Assembly: GCF_009870125.1 (NCBI RefSeq)
Contig: NC_046683.1
Span: 39,075,869-39,139,868 of the forward strand
Direction of reading: 5' to 3'
Length of the DNA: 64,000 nt
From: Drosophila pseudoobscura
Taxonomy: Eukaryota > Arthropoda > Insecta > Diptera > Drosophilidae
How positions within the stretch are numbered: position 1 is the stretch's first letter; each line of letters starts with the position of its first letter. The notes beneath the pieces are model-generated. The model saw only the letters and a program-made list of their open reading frames with translations, did not search any database and was not told the DNA's origin. Made by a program: the position numbers and the translations under genes. Positions 49,364 to 61,542 of this stretch are shown here, piece after piece.

Positions 49364-49590
49364 TCAAATTAATAAATACCGAAATTCTACAAACCCCCAA
49401 CCACTATTCATCGGCCTCCGTGCAAAACCATTTGTTTGTACCGGCTGTAGCTCCGACGAACCGTCTGAGATGATATTGCGTTGCCAATTTGAGCGGAGAC
49501 ATGAACAAATTTTTTTCTTCAAGACTGTCGATGCGGGTACCAATTTTTTGAGTAAGCACGTTTGATTAAGAGGCATTCTGAACAACACAT
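49364..49590 (-). mobile_element. Possible Tc1-like transposase N-terminal remnant
   Basis: In one minus-strand frame the sequence reads ISSQTVRRSYSRYKQMVLHG, resembling the second helix-turn-helix and HGRRP motif of Tc1-like transposases. The shift to the neighbouring frame gives FARRPMNSG. Stops and frame changes interrupt it. Weak but reasonable. Confidence 0.35.
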
Positions 49591-51441
49591 ACCGAGCGTA
49601 CTTTTGCGAAGACTTTTCCCTTTTTTTTGAAGCAATCAGCAGTTCAGCCCATCTAAAGAATTTTTTGTAGCACTCGTGTGTTTAAATATACAAGAAGTCA
49701 ATAAAATCCAAGTAATCTTTACCAAATTCTGATCAAACCGTTCATTCTCGCTGGCAGCTATTGAGTATGAAAGCTCAACGGTTTCAACATAGTCACCCTT
49801 GAAGCAATTACAGTGGGCTTAAGAACTAATAGTATATGTACGAGTGTAGTGTCACTAGTAAAAAGTGGTGGCCACACCCGGACCAAATTAAGTGGCCACA
49901 CCCGAATTCGGAAGTGATTTTAAAACTTTCCGAAAAAATTGAGGTTACGTACATTGTGTTGGCTATCGGTATTGAATCACAAAATATAATAAGTTTACTG
50001 TCAAAATATTCATAGAACTTACCTTTTCTAATGATTCACATCGAATTATAGAACTTTACAATTTACACATCTGAAAAAATTTTTTTTTTCGCAGAAATAA
50101 GCAGAGATTTTGATCTCTTTAGTATTTGAACAAAAATAATTTTCAGTTAAAATGCACACTTGAAAATTGTAAGATATATCTCCTGTCTGTTCAAATTTAA
50201 ATAAGGGTGGCTACAATTTTCCCATTATTTTAATATTTTTTTTTTATTAAAAGGATGTATTGCAGTATATCTACATACAAGTATATACATATAAATATAT
50301 TTAAATATATGTAAATATGTACATGCATATGTAGAACAATAGGATTATGCAGGGTTAGGTCTATGATTATGTGCCCAATACATTTGGGATTTTAATCAAA
50401 TTTAGCGCTTTCCTGGGTATCATTTCCTAAATGCTGTGAGGGGGTCGCAGTTGCTCCCACAAAATGTTGAGATCTCCTTAAATATAGTGCGGGGCATTCT
50501 CTTTGTCGTCCTATTTAGCGATAATTTCCGATCTAAGTCCGATCAAAGCGGTGTCGATTCATGGTTTATTTTATCTTTTCTTGGCGAGGAAATTAGCCTT
50601 TTCGTTTGCCTCTCAGCCCGGTACCCACCCTAGCGTTACGGTTTTGTGTGCACCAAGCTGTTTGAGATGACAGGTTGACAGGTTTATTGCAGTTTTTTTC
50701 TAAGAAATACACATAACATTTATATCGAATAAACAAAGTTTACCCATTTACAGGGAAACCTCACTACACAGAACTCTAGCTGGGTCAATCCTAATTGCCA
50801 CTGCAGAGAATTCTGCTGACAATGCGATCGTTCCTCAGAGGGGAAAAAACACTGGGCCAATTGCTGATCATCACTATTGCCCAACCACATACCAAACAAT
50901 AATATAATATTAAGTCCATATTATTCCAATTCTATTTTGGCGTATTCTTACAGACTCAGCACTTTTTTCCCTCTTGTAATCTCTATAAATAGAGATTTTG
51001 TTGAATAATGTTAGTATCATCTTCCATCGCAATTATTAGAGGCTGTCACCATGTCTTTAGACCCTAATTTGAACAGCGTAGGATACCCTACCCGCAGTCC
51101 AACTGGCTCAATTTCTAATGGTGACGAAACTGTTCACGGTTTATGTATCGTATCAAACCAGCCTCCTATTAAAGTGGTATTTAACGTAGCAAAGGGAGAT
51201 AACTATTGATGATTTGGGGCTTATTAGAAAGCCCAACGTCACTTTGAAGCACCTTTATATAATATATCCAATTAGCATCCAAGTAGTCGTATATGATCTA
51301 ACAGTCAGTCCGTCTGTCAGTGTATACATATCACCAGAGCCTGTCCTTGCAAACAATACAAAATACCAAAAACATATCTGTTCCGGAACCCAATACTAAA
51401 TTCAAAATTTTCCGCACTTTCTTTCGATTGCAGGAAGTACA
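49591..51441. other. Intergenic, partly transposon-like, upstream of the 235-aa gene
   Basis: Two GTGGCCACACCCG direct repeats are near 49868 and 49891. CTATAAATAGAG near 50986 looks like a TATA box; about 65 bp later, at 51051, begins a 52-codon open frame (MSLDPNLNSVGYPTRSPTGS). This could be an LTR with the start of a gag gene, but no second LTR was found. The ATTGCAG at about 51426-51432 just before 51433 is a good splice acceptor for the gene below. Confidence 0.4.
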
Positions 51442-52149
51442 ATGGCCGCCAATGAACAGCAGGAGGATGAGTCGAGGCCCAGCACCAGCCGCGGAACGGG
51501 CGCTCGGGAGAGTGCATCGGATAAGGACGCTTCGATGCTGATGGTCCTGGATGTCCTGATGGAGCTGCGGCGCGGATACGTCTCCCTCGCACGGCTGATG
51601 AGATCCGAGCAGGAGCGAGAGCTGGCCCACACCGCACTGCTGGCCATCGACGAGGACATCGAGCGGGTGCACGAGAACCGCTTCATGAGCCCCGAGCACC
51701 GCACCAACCAGATGGAGGTCTTCAGCGAGAGTGTGCGCCGCTCTCGAACCCATGCGCGCCTTATCCGCAACATGGTGCACCAGACGCGACTACGCTACGA
51801 GGCGACCATGTTCGAGAGCCAAGTCAGTGGGCTGCCCGATGCCGGCGGGGATGATGGCGGCCTCGCCCGTCGCATGTCCACGAACGGTCTGATGGGGCCA
51901 TCAAGGGGGGCCCCGCAACTGGATCATGATGTGGTGCAATTGGCGCGACAGGAGGAGGAGCTTCAATGGCTGCGACGACTTTCCATCCTTTTCCTGCGGG
52001 AGCTCAATCTTCATGTGGCCGAGGATGTGGTCTGGCCGCCAGAGCCAAGGCATAACTTGCACTGGCCTCCTGCTGGACAGGGAGAGCAGCATATGCTGCG
52101 TCAGGAAGATCCCCAAGAGGGGGGCCAGGATGAGGACCAGCACCGGTAG
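51442..52149 (+). CDS. Unrecognised 235-aa protein, acidic and alpha-helical
   Basis: Uninterrupted frame with strong Drosophila-like codon bias and GC content far above its flanks. It starts at an ATG in ACAATGGCC context, nine bases after a splice acceptor, so an upstream non-coding exon is likely. The middle is rich in Glu, Arg and Leu and likely a helical bundle (MLMVLDVLMELRRGYVSLAR, DIERVHENRFMSPEHRTNQM, RLIRNMVHQTRLRYEATMF). A Gly-rich linker and a second helix (QEEELQWLRRLSILFLRELN) follow. The C-terminus is Gln/Asp-rich. No signal peptide, transmembrane segment or known domain was recognised. AATAAA at 52228-52233 is 79 nt past the stop, supporting a real transcript. Confidence 0.75.
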   Translation: MAANEQQEDESRPSTSRGTGARESASDKDASMLMVLDVLMELRRGYVSLARLMRSEQERELAHTALLAIDEDIERVHENRFMSPEHRTNQMEVFSESVRRSRTHARLIRNMVHQTRLRYEATMFESQVSGLPDAGGDDGGLARRMSTNGLMGPSRGAPQLDHDVVQLARQEEELQWLRRLSILFLRELNLHVAEDVVWPPEPRHNLHWPPAGQGEQHMLRQEDPQEGGQDEDQHR

Positions 52150-52227
52150 CGGCCGCGACAGAGGCATCCACAAAGAGCCCTACCTCTTGTATTAGAATGT
52201 GAAATACAGAGCATACCGAATAATCTG

Positions 52228-52233
52228 AATAAA
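52228..52233 (+). terminator. Polyadenylation signal AATAAA of the 235-aa gene
   Basis: Canonical hexamer 79 nt downstream of the stop codon at 52149. Confidence 0.65.
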
Positions 52234-54507
52234 ACCACGATTGGCTAGCCAAATACATATTGAAGAATATACATAGAAAAGAGCACACTCTAGGGAGCAC
52301 ACTCCCATCAGCATCCTCATCTTCATCCCCATCCCTACCCAATAAAGAGTCATCGCATAATTTCAAAAACCGCAATTGGATGCCAATTGAATAGACCACT
52401 AAGCGAGGTAATTGGCATTCGGAATGGAATGGAATGAAGTGGAAAGGAATGGCACAGGGTCGCATTAAATGGTATGCTATGGGGATTGGATTGTATGGGT
52501 ATGAGTGTTCAATGGAATGCGGTATGGTGGATGGGGTCCATTTTGTTTGGCTTGTAATGCCCTTACTCTACTCTAATTTTGGTTTAGGGAAAAGTTTGAC
52601 TTTTTGGGACTGCTTGTCATCGGTATATACCGTCGTTTTTTGATCGAATAAGAGCTACCCTCTGTTACCTTTTTAGAAGTTATTTCTTGGCTTCAATCAT
52701 GGCTTTACACTTGTGTACAGTGGCCCATACAGTATCTTCTCTAAGGAAGGGCTTTGGCTACAGGAGGTTTCTATAGCTTCTGGTGTTGTATCAATTGGAA
52801 TTATTATGAGTTTGAAAAAACGACATATACATATACCTTTAGATTCTGATATAATAGATTGAAGGATAGCTGACTTATGTTTAGTCTAGTCCGTAGACTA
52901 TAGAAAATATTGGTCAACATTTTTAATTCACAGCTCTTCCTTTATCCTTGTGGCTTTGTTTTTTCTCTAGTATTATTGAAAGCCCGGATACGGAGGGAGA
53001 GTCTGCACATTGTGTCTTTTGGCAGTTCAATGCCGGTTTTTAGGGTACCAGGCTCATCGGTATTGCCAGACTTCACGGAAATCTCTTTTCATGTTTTGTT
53101 TGGTGCCGGTTTTTGCTGCTGTCCGGCTGCTATTCGACTGATGTCTGGCTGCTGACCGGCTCATTGAGCAAAGCGCGCTTAGAGCGTGTTTCTGCTTGTT
53201 TGCATTATCTCTCTGGTCCTTTTATTTGGCCCTCTGCGAGGCGAGTGTGTGGGTCGCATTCTTTTCAGTGTAAGTGAATCCAAAACTTTGATGATGGGGA
53301 AAACTTTCGGGGTACACTGGACTCTGGCGCTCACTGGCTTTGCGGCCTTCGATCCGGTGTGTCAAAGCATTTTTGCCAATTGGCTGCGCTTTGTGCCGTT
53401 GAATCGGGATGCCAGCGGCCCCAGATCACGGGGAATGCCCGTGGGCCACAGGCACAGACCCGGGAAAGGGGAGCAGAGGGCACAGTTAAAACTCTATTAC
53501 AAGGCCTCGCTCCCGATTTCTTTGCCGGTATTATGCGCCAATTTTTGTGCGCCTTGGGGGCCGTTGACTTCCGCTCCATTCGGAGTCGTTCCCTTCCCTG
53601 TTTTCTTTCCCGACTTTTCCGTTTCTCTTTCGTTCCATTCCGCTCGTCCAGTGTCAGATTCGACCCCAACAAACGCTTCAATCAAGTAGCGGACAATGGG
53701 GAAATGCCATCGCCATCTGCATCCATCTTTAATATAATGCCCTTTGTTCCCAACATTTTTGTTGGTTCATCATCTTTCTTAGATCCAGAGACTGACAGAA
53801 TTGGATCTGATGATTGTTTTGGAAGCGGACATTTTTGAAGAACAGAAAAAAAAATCCTTATGTTGTTTTATTATTTCAATATTGGGGCCAAGCCTCGGTC
53901 ACGAACACCATTTATTTTGCCAGCCGTCTGTTTGTGCGTCTTTGCGGCGGTTGCCTATAATAATAATAAGAATAACTGTCGGAGCAATAGGAGAAATTGG
54001 GAGGAAATAAACTGAGTTCTACAAACTGAGCAACAGATTCGTTCGAGTAGCAAATTAAATTATCCGAAATTCCTAGAATTCAATTGAACAATGTTAATTC
54101 ATTCGATGATTATAATTGATCAACATTAATTGAAAACTTTTTGCATACTTCATTGTCGTGATAGCAGGGAGGGAAACAGAGAGGCAGACTGGATTGTTGG
54201 CCCAGTTTCGAATCATTCCCACTCTGAAAAGCAAATTAAGAGCCGCCAGCAGCATCGTTAACCGCAGGCATCATTAGGAGGTAACAGACCCTCAGAGACT
54301 AGAGCGGGCATTTGAATTATTAGCAGGATATTTCCCGTACGGCTGGCCAAACACATTGATTGGGATTCAGGGGAGAGGTCCATTTCAATACACAATGGAC
54401 AGACAAAAGTCGCATTTGAATCAAATCAATTATCAAAGAATTTCGGGTCATGGAAATGGACTCATAGATGAATATTACCCCCAAAACATTTTTCACTACA
54501 TATCGTT

Positions 54508-54990
54508 ATACTTGATACTCAAAAAGAGTATAGGGGTATATTAGATTTGTGTAATGCCCAGAAGGAAGCGTTTCCGACCCCATAAAGTATATATATTTTA
54601 GCCAATACGATAGAGCCATTTCTGTCCATCTGTCCGTCAGTCCGTCCGTCTTGTTTGACGCCTGGTTATCAAAAACTATTAAAGTTAGAGCAAAGAATTT
54701 TGTATCCGCCCTGTTCCGCCTCCACAAAAGGACAACAATTTGTGGCATCCAGAATTTTAAAGATACGAGAAAACCAAAAACGACTCATAGAGAATGACCA
54801 TATTCCAGACTGCAGAATGTGAATAAAATCGCATTATTTTAGCCAAACGGAACAAATGAAATATTAGTGACCTCGTACCATGGCCACGCCGATAAATTAT
54901 TTTCTGTCTCTCACGAACTCTCTCTCTCTCTCTCTCTCTATAAATGTAGAGTCGCGGCCGTAGCAGCGAATCACAACGTTCCTGCTCGGT
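54508..54990 (+). repeat. ISY-type interspersed repeat inserted in copy A
   Basis: Runs from ACTTGATACTCAAAAAGAG through GACCCCATAAAGTATATATATT and CTGTCCGTCAGTCCGTCCGT to GTAGAGTCGCGGCC...CACAACGTTCC. It is absent at the matching place in copy B, so it most likely inserted after the duplication or was lost from B. Confidence 0.75.
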
Positions 54991-55877
54991 TTTCTTCTTA
55001 AAATGGATCTCTTCGTTTTTAGAGCTTAATGAGATCTGAACACACTTTACACATTCGAAAATGTGTTAGAAAACACTATAGAACACACTATAGAAAACAA
55101 ACAGATGTTATTGTCAAAGGAAACACTGTTGAAGTAGCATTTCTGAACAGGAGTGAGGGCGAAGACAATGATCGCGGATTTACGAGTAGTTATGCAACGG
55201 TGCAGAAAAATTTCGATAAAGTGTATCCGGACACTTTGAGATGGAGAAAAAATACTTGAAATTAAAATGAAACAAACAGTTATGGCGAAGATCTATCAAT
55301 GGTAAGCGTCCGGCTATTGTAGATTGCAATGATAAGGACATGGGCGGGCTGATTTTATAAAATCAACCACCGTTCCAATAAGTGGCATATGGGCATCGTC
55401 TTTTGGGAGTGTTCAATAGTTGGGTACTACGCCTAAGAGACCACACATGACTAATAAATTTTAAATTAGAATGAGATTTCTTCACGAAAAAGAGGTCACC
55501 CACCGCAGTTAACATTTAATTTAAACTCGCTAATTCGTCACCAATATTTTCAAAATCAGCATTTCCAGCTCCAACAACACCAGCTCTATCATATGAAGCT
55601 ATATCCGACTAATAAGCTCCTACTCCTAAAGTGATGTATGTATGTTCAGAAACCGTCTCGAGATATATGTGTAAAACCATACATATAGATATAACCAGAT
55701 CGCGTATAGGATTCAATGAGGCTCTTGAATACTAATAAGTGGACAATGAATAGAACAGCATGCTCCCGATCAACCCAATTTTACTTCAGGAAAAGAGTGT
55801 TCGTGTAGGTATGTTAATGCCCAATGTTGCAATAGGCACTATTTCGCTAGGGAGCCAGGATATGTCAAATATCCCAT
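54991..55877. other. Copy-A-specific sequence between blocks A2 and A3
   Basis: Not present in copy B. A 76-codon open frame at 55029-55259 has no recognised similarity. The region may be a transposon remnant. Confidence 0.4.
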
Positions 55878-56845
55878 TCAATGCGACACTCACACACGAT
55901 CCCAACTAAAGCAATGATGTCGTGCCATAGGCATTTGCGTTGAGGCATGTACTTGATTAGCATTTCGCACTTGCGACTCGAGTCGTCTGCCTGCTGGAAT
56001 TTCATTAGTCACAGTCAAAGGCACAACGAGCCATTTGTCAGGCGTGCCATCGATTTTTGATTAATTTCATTAGACCCGAATACAGAGTGCGAGCAAGTTG
56101 GACGATTTTAAAGATTTCATGGGCTATTTGGGCAGTGTATGGTAGTTTTCGCACCGAAAAGTACTTAAATGCATAGGATGGAAAAATTTCGTGGAAAATT
56201 AACGGAAGGTAGCAGTACAACATTACTCGATTATTAAGGTATCTTTCTTCATAAAATCACTTATGTACCTCCAAGATTATATGTATGTCAGCCATGGCAG
56301 CAGCCATGGGAGATGCTATTTTGGCAATTTTCTTTATATATGTATCGAAAATTCAATGAAAATACTTATAAATCGTTAGAAATCAGAAGCAATCGCAAGC
56401 ACAAAGCACTGACAGTAGCAAACAAGTCAAAGGAGAGTCTTCATCTCTGGATTATCCTTCCTACTGTACTTTTGGCTGGCCCACCCACTGCTGCTACTCT
56501 TCCATTTCCGCCAAATGTCACGTACAGCCAAAGCCAGCTAGCGACGCATGTCTAAACATGCAACAAACTAAACGAAACCTCCGGCCTGTTCGCCATTTTT
56601 GCATATCATTGGACGCCGAAAGCGCCGCCATATTCTCATAAACGAGGATGCCACAGCATCTTCCTTCCGCTCTACCAACATCTTTGGTTTCACGAGGAGA
56701 GAAAGACTCCTCATGGACTCCTCGGAGAATGACATAAATGGCCCTGGCAGTCCCTGGACGTTGACCATCATCTTGTGTAGAAGTAAATCTGCGGCTACTC
56801 CAAGTTGAACCTCTTTAAAGCGACTCCTTTGAGGGCTTTATTATT

Positions 56846-57945
56846 ATACCCGATAATCAAAATGAGTATTGGGGTATATTAGATTTGTGGTGAAATGGAT
56901 GTGTGTAACCTCCAGAAGGAATCGTTTCCGACCCCATAAAGTATATATATTCTTGATATTCTCAATAGTCGAGTCGATTGAGCCATGTCTGTCTGTCCGT
57001 CTGTCCGTCCCCTTCAGCGCCTAGTGATCAAAGACTATAAGAGCTACGGCAACGATGTTTTGGATCCAGACTTCTGTGATATGTCACTGCTACAAAAATA
57101 TTTCAAAACTTCGCGCCGCCCACTTCCGCCCCCTCAAAGGACGAAAATCTGTGGCATCCACATTTTTAAAGTACGATAAAACCAAAAACGCAGAATCGTA
57201 GAGAATGACCATATCTTTTAGACTGCTGAATCTGAATTGGAACGTATTATTATTATAGCCAGCATCAAGAAAACAATTTCATTTTTTCTCGCCCTGTCTC
57301 TCTCTAACACACACGTAGCATAGGCGTCTTTGCTTAGAGTAAAACATTAGCGCCTAGATCTCAGAGACTATAAAAGCTAGAGCAACCAAATTTGGTATCC
57401 ACACTCCTGTGATATCGGACCTTGACCGTTTTGTGTCAACCGAGACCGAGACGAGTTTGTTTCAAAATTTCGCCACACCCCCTTCCGCCCCCGCAAAGGA
57501 TGCAAATCTGGAGATATTCACACTAAGGCTAGAGTAACCAAATTTAGTATCCGCACTCCTGTTAGATCTCACTATAAAACGTATATCTCAAAATTTCGCC
57601 CTACCCCCTTCCGCCACCCCAAAGAACGAAAATCTGTGGCATCCACAATTTTGAAGATACGAGAAAACTAAAAACGCAGAATCATAGATAATGATCATAT
57701 CTATCAGATTTGTTGAATCTGAATGAGATCAGATCATTTTTATAGCCAAAAGCAAGAAATCAATTTGCAGTGGCTACGCAGCGCCCGACGTCACGCTCAG
57801 ACTGATTTTCTGTCTCTCTCGCACGCACTCTTTGTCGTGTCGTTTAATATTAGCGGCGTCTGCCGGAGGAGAGCCATACTGACTAAGTATCGGGTATAAC
57901 TGTAGAGTTGCGGTGTCCGCAGCAACTCACAACGTTCCCCCTCGT
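56846..57945 (+). repeat. ISY-type repeat(s) at the junction of the two duplication copies
   Basis: Starts TACCCGATAATCAAAATGAG and ends CACAACGTTCCCCCTCGT, the two ends of the family. At 1.1 kb it is longer than the other copies because an internal unit (CTCAGAGACTATAAAAGCTA ... CCCCTTCCGCC) is repeated. It lies exactly between the end of A3 and the start of B1. Confidence 0.75.
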
Positions 57946-59096
57946 TAGAAGTAATTTCTTGGCTTCAATCTTGGCTTTACACCCATAAAGTATCTCTCTA
58001 AGGCAGGGATTTGCCTTTAGGAGGTTTCTATAGCTTCTGGTGAGGTATCAATAGGAATTATTATGTGTTTAAATAAAAAACGACATATACATATCCTTCA
58101 GATTCTGATTTATTAGATTGAAGGATAGCTGACTTATGTTTAGTCTAGTCCGTAGACTATAGAAAATATTGGTCAACATTTTTAATTCACAGCTCTTCCT
58201 TTATCCTTGTGGCTTTGTTTTTTCTCTAGTATTATTGAAAGCCCGGATACGGAGGGAGAGTCTGCACATTGTGTCTTTTGGCAGTTCAATGCCGGTTTTT
58301 AGGGTACCAGGCTCATCGGTATTGCCAGACTTCACGGAAATCTCTTTTCATGTTTTGTTTGGTGCCGGTTTTTGCTGCTGTCCGGCTGCTATTCGACTGA
58401 TGTCTGGCTGCTGACCGGCTCATTGAGCAAAGCGCGCTTAGAGCGTGTTTCTGCTTGTTTGCATTATCTCTCTGGTCCTTTTATTTGGCCCTCTGCGAGG
58501 CGAGTGTGTGGGTCGCATTCTTTTCAGTGTAAGTGAATCCAAAACTTTGATGATGGGGAAAACTTTCGGGGTACACTGGACTCTGGCGCTCACTGGCTTT
58601 GCGGCCTTCGATCCGGTGTGTCAAAGCATTTTTGCCAATTGGCTGCGCTTTGTGCCGTTGAATCGGGATGCCAGCGGCCCCAGATCACGGGGAATGCCCG
58701 TGGGCCACAGGCACAGACCCGGGAAAGGGGAGCAGAGGGCACAGTTAAAACTCTATTACAAGGCCTCGCTCCCGATTTCTTTGCCGGTATTATGCGCCAA
58801 TTTTTGTGTGCCTGTACTCTTTCTTGACATGTCAGTTTCTCTTTCGCTTCATTCCGCTCCAGTGTTAGATTCGACCCCCAACGAACGCTTCAATCAAGTA
58901 GCGGACAAAGGGTAAATGACATCGCCTTCTCCATCCCCATCCACCCAGCCTCTGCTGGTCCAACAATGACAACATTAATTCTCATTCGGAATGGATCTTT
59001 GATATTGTTGTGTAGTACCTGTAGAATACAGAAAAAGTCCGGCTCGGTCGCCCAATTTACACAATTCCGTCTCAGTCAAAACACGTAGTTTGTTTT

Positions 59097-59690
59097 TATA
59101 CCCGATACTCAAAATGAGTATTGGGGTATATTAGATTTGTGGTCAAAGTGGATGTGTGTAACGTCCAGAAGGAATCCTTTCCGACCCCATAAGGTATATA
59201 TATTCTTGATCAGCATCAATAGCCGAGTCGATTGAGCCATGTCTGCCTGTCCGTCTGGCTGTCTGTACGTCCCTATCAGCGCCTAGTGCTCAAAGACTAT
59301 GCGAGCTAGAGCAACGACATTTTATATCCGGACATCTGCGATATGTCACGTTACAAGTATATTTCAAAACTTTGCCCCGCCCTCTTCCACAAAGTGCGAA
59401 AATCTGTGCCATCCACAATTTCAAAGATACGAGAAAAAATCGTAGAGAACGACAATATTTTTTAGAATGCAGAATCTGAATTGGAGCGTATCATTATTAT
59501 AGCCCTGTCTCTCTCTAACACACACGTAGAATAGCCGGCTTTTCTTAGCGCAAAACATTAGCGCCTAGATCTCAGACACTATAAAAGCTAGAGCAATCAA
59601 ATCTTGTATCCACATTACTTGCCGAATCCGAATCAGATCGGATTATTATAGCCAAAAGTAACAAATCAATTTGCAGTGAAATCAATTTCA
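59097..59690 (+). repeat. ISY-type interspersed repeat inserted in copy B, 3'-truncated
   Basis: Starts TATACCCGATACTCAAAATG, includes GACCCCATAAGGTATATATATT and GCCATGTCTGCCTGTCCGTC, and stops after AATCAATTTGCAGTG without the terminal AACGTTCC block. Absent at the matching place in copy A. Confidence 0.75.
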
Positions 59691-61542
59691 TAACACAGGG
59701 TGTTCATTGCAAGTAGATATGTGGAACATTTATATCTGGGGTATTCTCTATTTATTTGTTAGATGTATTTTCACATCCAAGATTTTCTCAAAAATTATCG
59801 AAGCCATAAATATTAGCACATTCAAACAATCGCTATTCATCGAGTTTAAACTAAATTAAATTGTTAGCATTCAAAATTTAAGATTCGCAATATTCTCCTC
59901 CCAAAGTATTGGCGTTACTCGTGGCAATACTTTGTCATTACATTTCATTTTTAGAGCGTACATTTCATTTAATCAACTTAACAACTGGACTTTTATAAAT
60001 TCCATTTTTAGTCATAGCGTCTAGCTCGACCATCCTGAGATGGATACTGTTCGGGCGAAGCCCGAGTGTAAATTTTATACCATTGTTTTATTGCCTATCA
60101 ATTCACTTTCTTTTCTATTTTGGTCATTATACTAAACTAACGTAACGTAAGCGTAGCTTTATCTATGCTCGCTCAGCAACATGCTCTCATTTAATCATCT
60201 ATTCTTATCTATGCTCGCTCTTGTTATTTTTTCTTTCCTATGCCGTCGCTAAGCCGTCAGCAGCTGCGCTTGCTCTAGCAGTTACCGCTTGATATAGTTG
60301 GAGAACAGACCCTTTTTGTCCCCAATCTATTACTTTGGCTCGAGATCGGCTCGCTTGCCTCATCCAAGTGTGTCACTCTAATACTATTGTAAAAGGCTCT
60401 GGCATCTTCGGCCACCCTCAACACACAAAATACCTATAATAAAATTTATAACGTTTTCGGAAATTAATAATTTGTGAAATTATTGAACAATCATAGTCAG
60501 CGAAAAAGCTCGTTGTCTCAACAGATACGTTTCTATTAATTTACCCATTGGCCAGGTATTTCTTTTTAAATTCAATTCAGTAATCAAGACAAAATAACCT
60601 TCATTAATTTTCATTTGGTCTTTAGTCTATTTTCTACTACTTCTGCTACTTTTTCTACTTTTCTTTTCTACCACTTTATAACAGGAGCTGACGATAATAT
60701 ATTTTCCAGTACGCTATCTTTTGGGTTGCTTTCCACATATTCCACATTTAAGTATAATTAATCTCTCTAATTGGGTCCAATCAGAGGGAATTTAAGGTAG
60801 GGGCATGCTGTTTATCCATGAATTCTATCTCTCAAAACATTATTTGTAAAGTATGGAGCGAATAGCGAGATGTTCGAGTTATGTTTACGATAAGAGCACG
60901 ACGAGTATTTTTGATCATTAGCTCGATTCCAGGCTGGGTCAGATTTAAGACGGGGGGGTCGGGTCGCGCAAGAATTCAGTGCTAGGTCCAGACTAAATCC
61001 AAGAGCAGGCGGTCGATTTGCGATAGAAAGAAAGACGCGAGAGAACGTACATACATACATATGTACGTATATACACCAACATACACAAAAAGCACTATTC
61101 CTAAAAAACAAAATTTTTATGTTAAAAAATATAAAAAAAATTACACATAGAAAAAAAGCATTATTAAACATTTTTAAAACCCCAAATGTATCATAGAAAG
61201 TTGGTTTGGTTCACAGCGGAAAAAAAATTAAATTTTGTTGACTAGTGTAATCAACATCAAGAGATTGAATTGGGAGATTAAGACTAACTTTTCTCAACAT
61301 AAATGATTTTGATGATTGATTTTTCGTTTGACACAAACACTAATTACTTTTGACTCACTCTGCTCCCACACCTCATTATTAGTCCACTGAATTTTCAATG
61401 GCCAATCTAAATTAAATTCGTCAGCGAGATCTTGATTTAAACGTGTAAATCTGGAAGTCTCATTCAAAAGAGCATATGTTTCGAATTTCTTTTTTGAAAC
61501 AATAATCGAAATGGGTTATGAGGAACCGCTAAGCTAGAGGCC
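59691..61542. other. Copy-B-specific insert, transposon-like but unclassified
   Basis: AT-rich, with two TCTATGCTCGCTC repeats near 60160 and 60210. A minus-strand open frame of 119 codons at 60812-61171 has no recognisable domain. The overall look is of a retrotransposon LTR/leader fragment, but no LTR pair, primer site or protein domain could be confirmed. Confidence 0.4.

Larger units (their letters stand above)
52674..56845 (+). repeat. Tandem segmental duplication, copy A
   Basis: Three blocks match copy B in the same order and orientation: A1 52674-53710 with 57946-58925, A2 54020-54500 with 61543-62055, and A3 55878-56845 with 62197-63229. Most of A1 (from about 52870 to 53550) and A3 are nearly identical to their partners; the first ~200 bp of A1 and the end of A2 are clearly more diverged. 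No protein gene is supported inside. The 81-aa frame at 52910 is conserved only because the DNA is. Confidence 0.85.

Noticed and set aside
52910..53155. 81-aa frame identical to the one at 58169-58414
   Set aside because: Identity is explained by DNA-level duplication of a non-coding block; no coding bias or gene structure.
53186..53689. 167-codon frame with a hydrophobic start resembling a secreted protein
   Set aside because: The copy in block B1 loses the same frame after an indel, and overlapping frames on both strands are equally open.
60812..61171. 119-codon minus-strand frame in the copy-B insert
   Set aside because: Starts in low-complexity AT-rich DNA and shows no recognisable domain; not enough for a gene or a named transposon.
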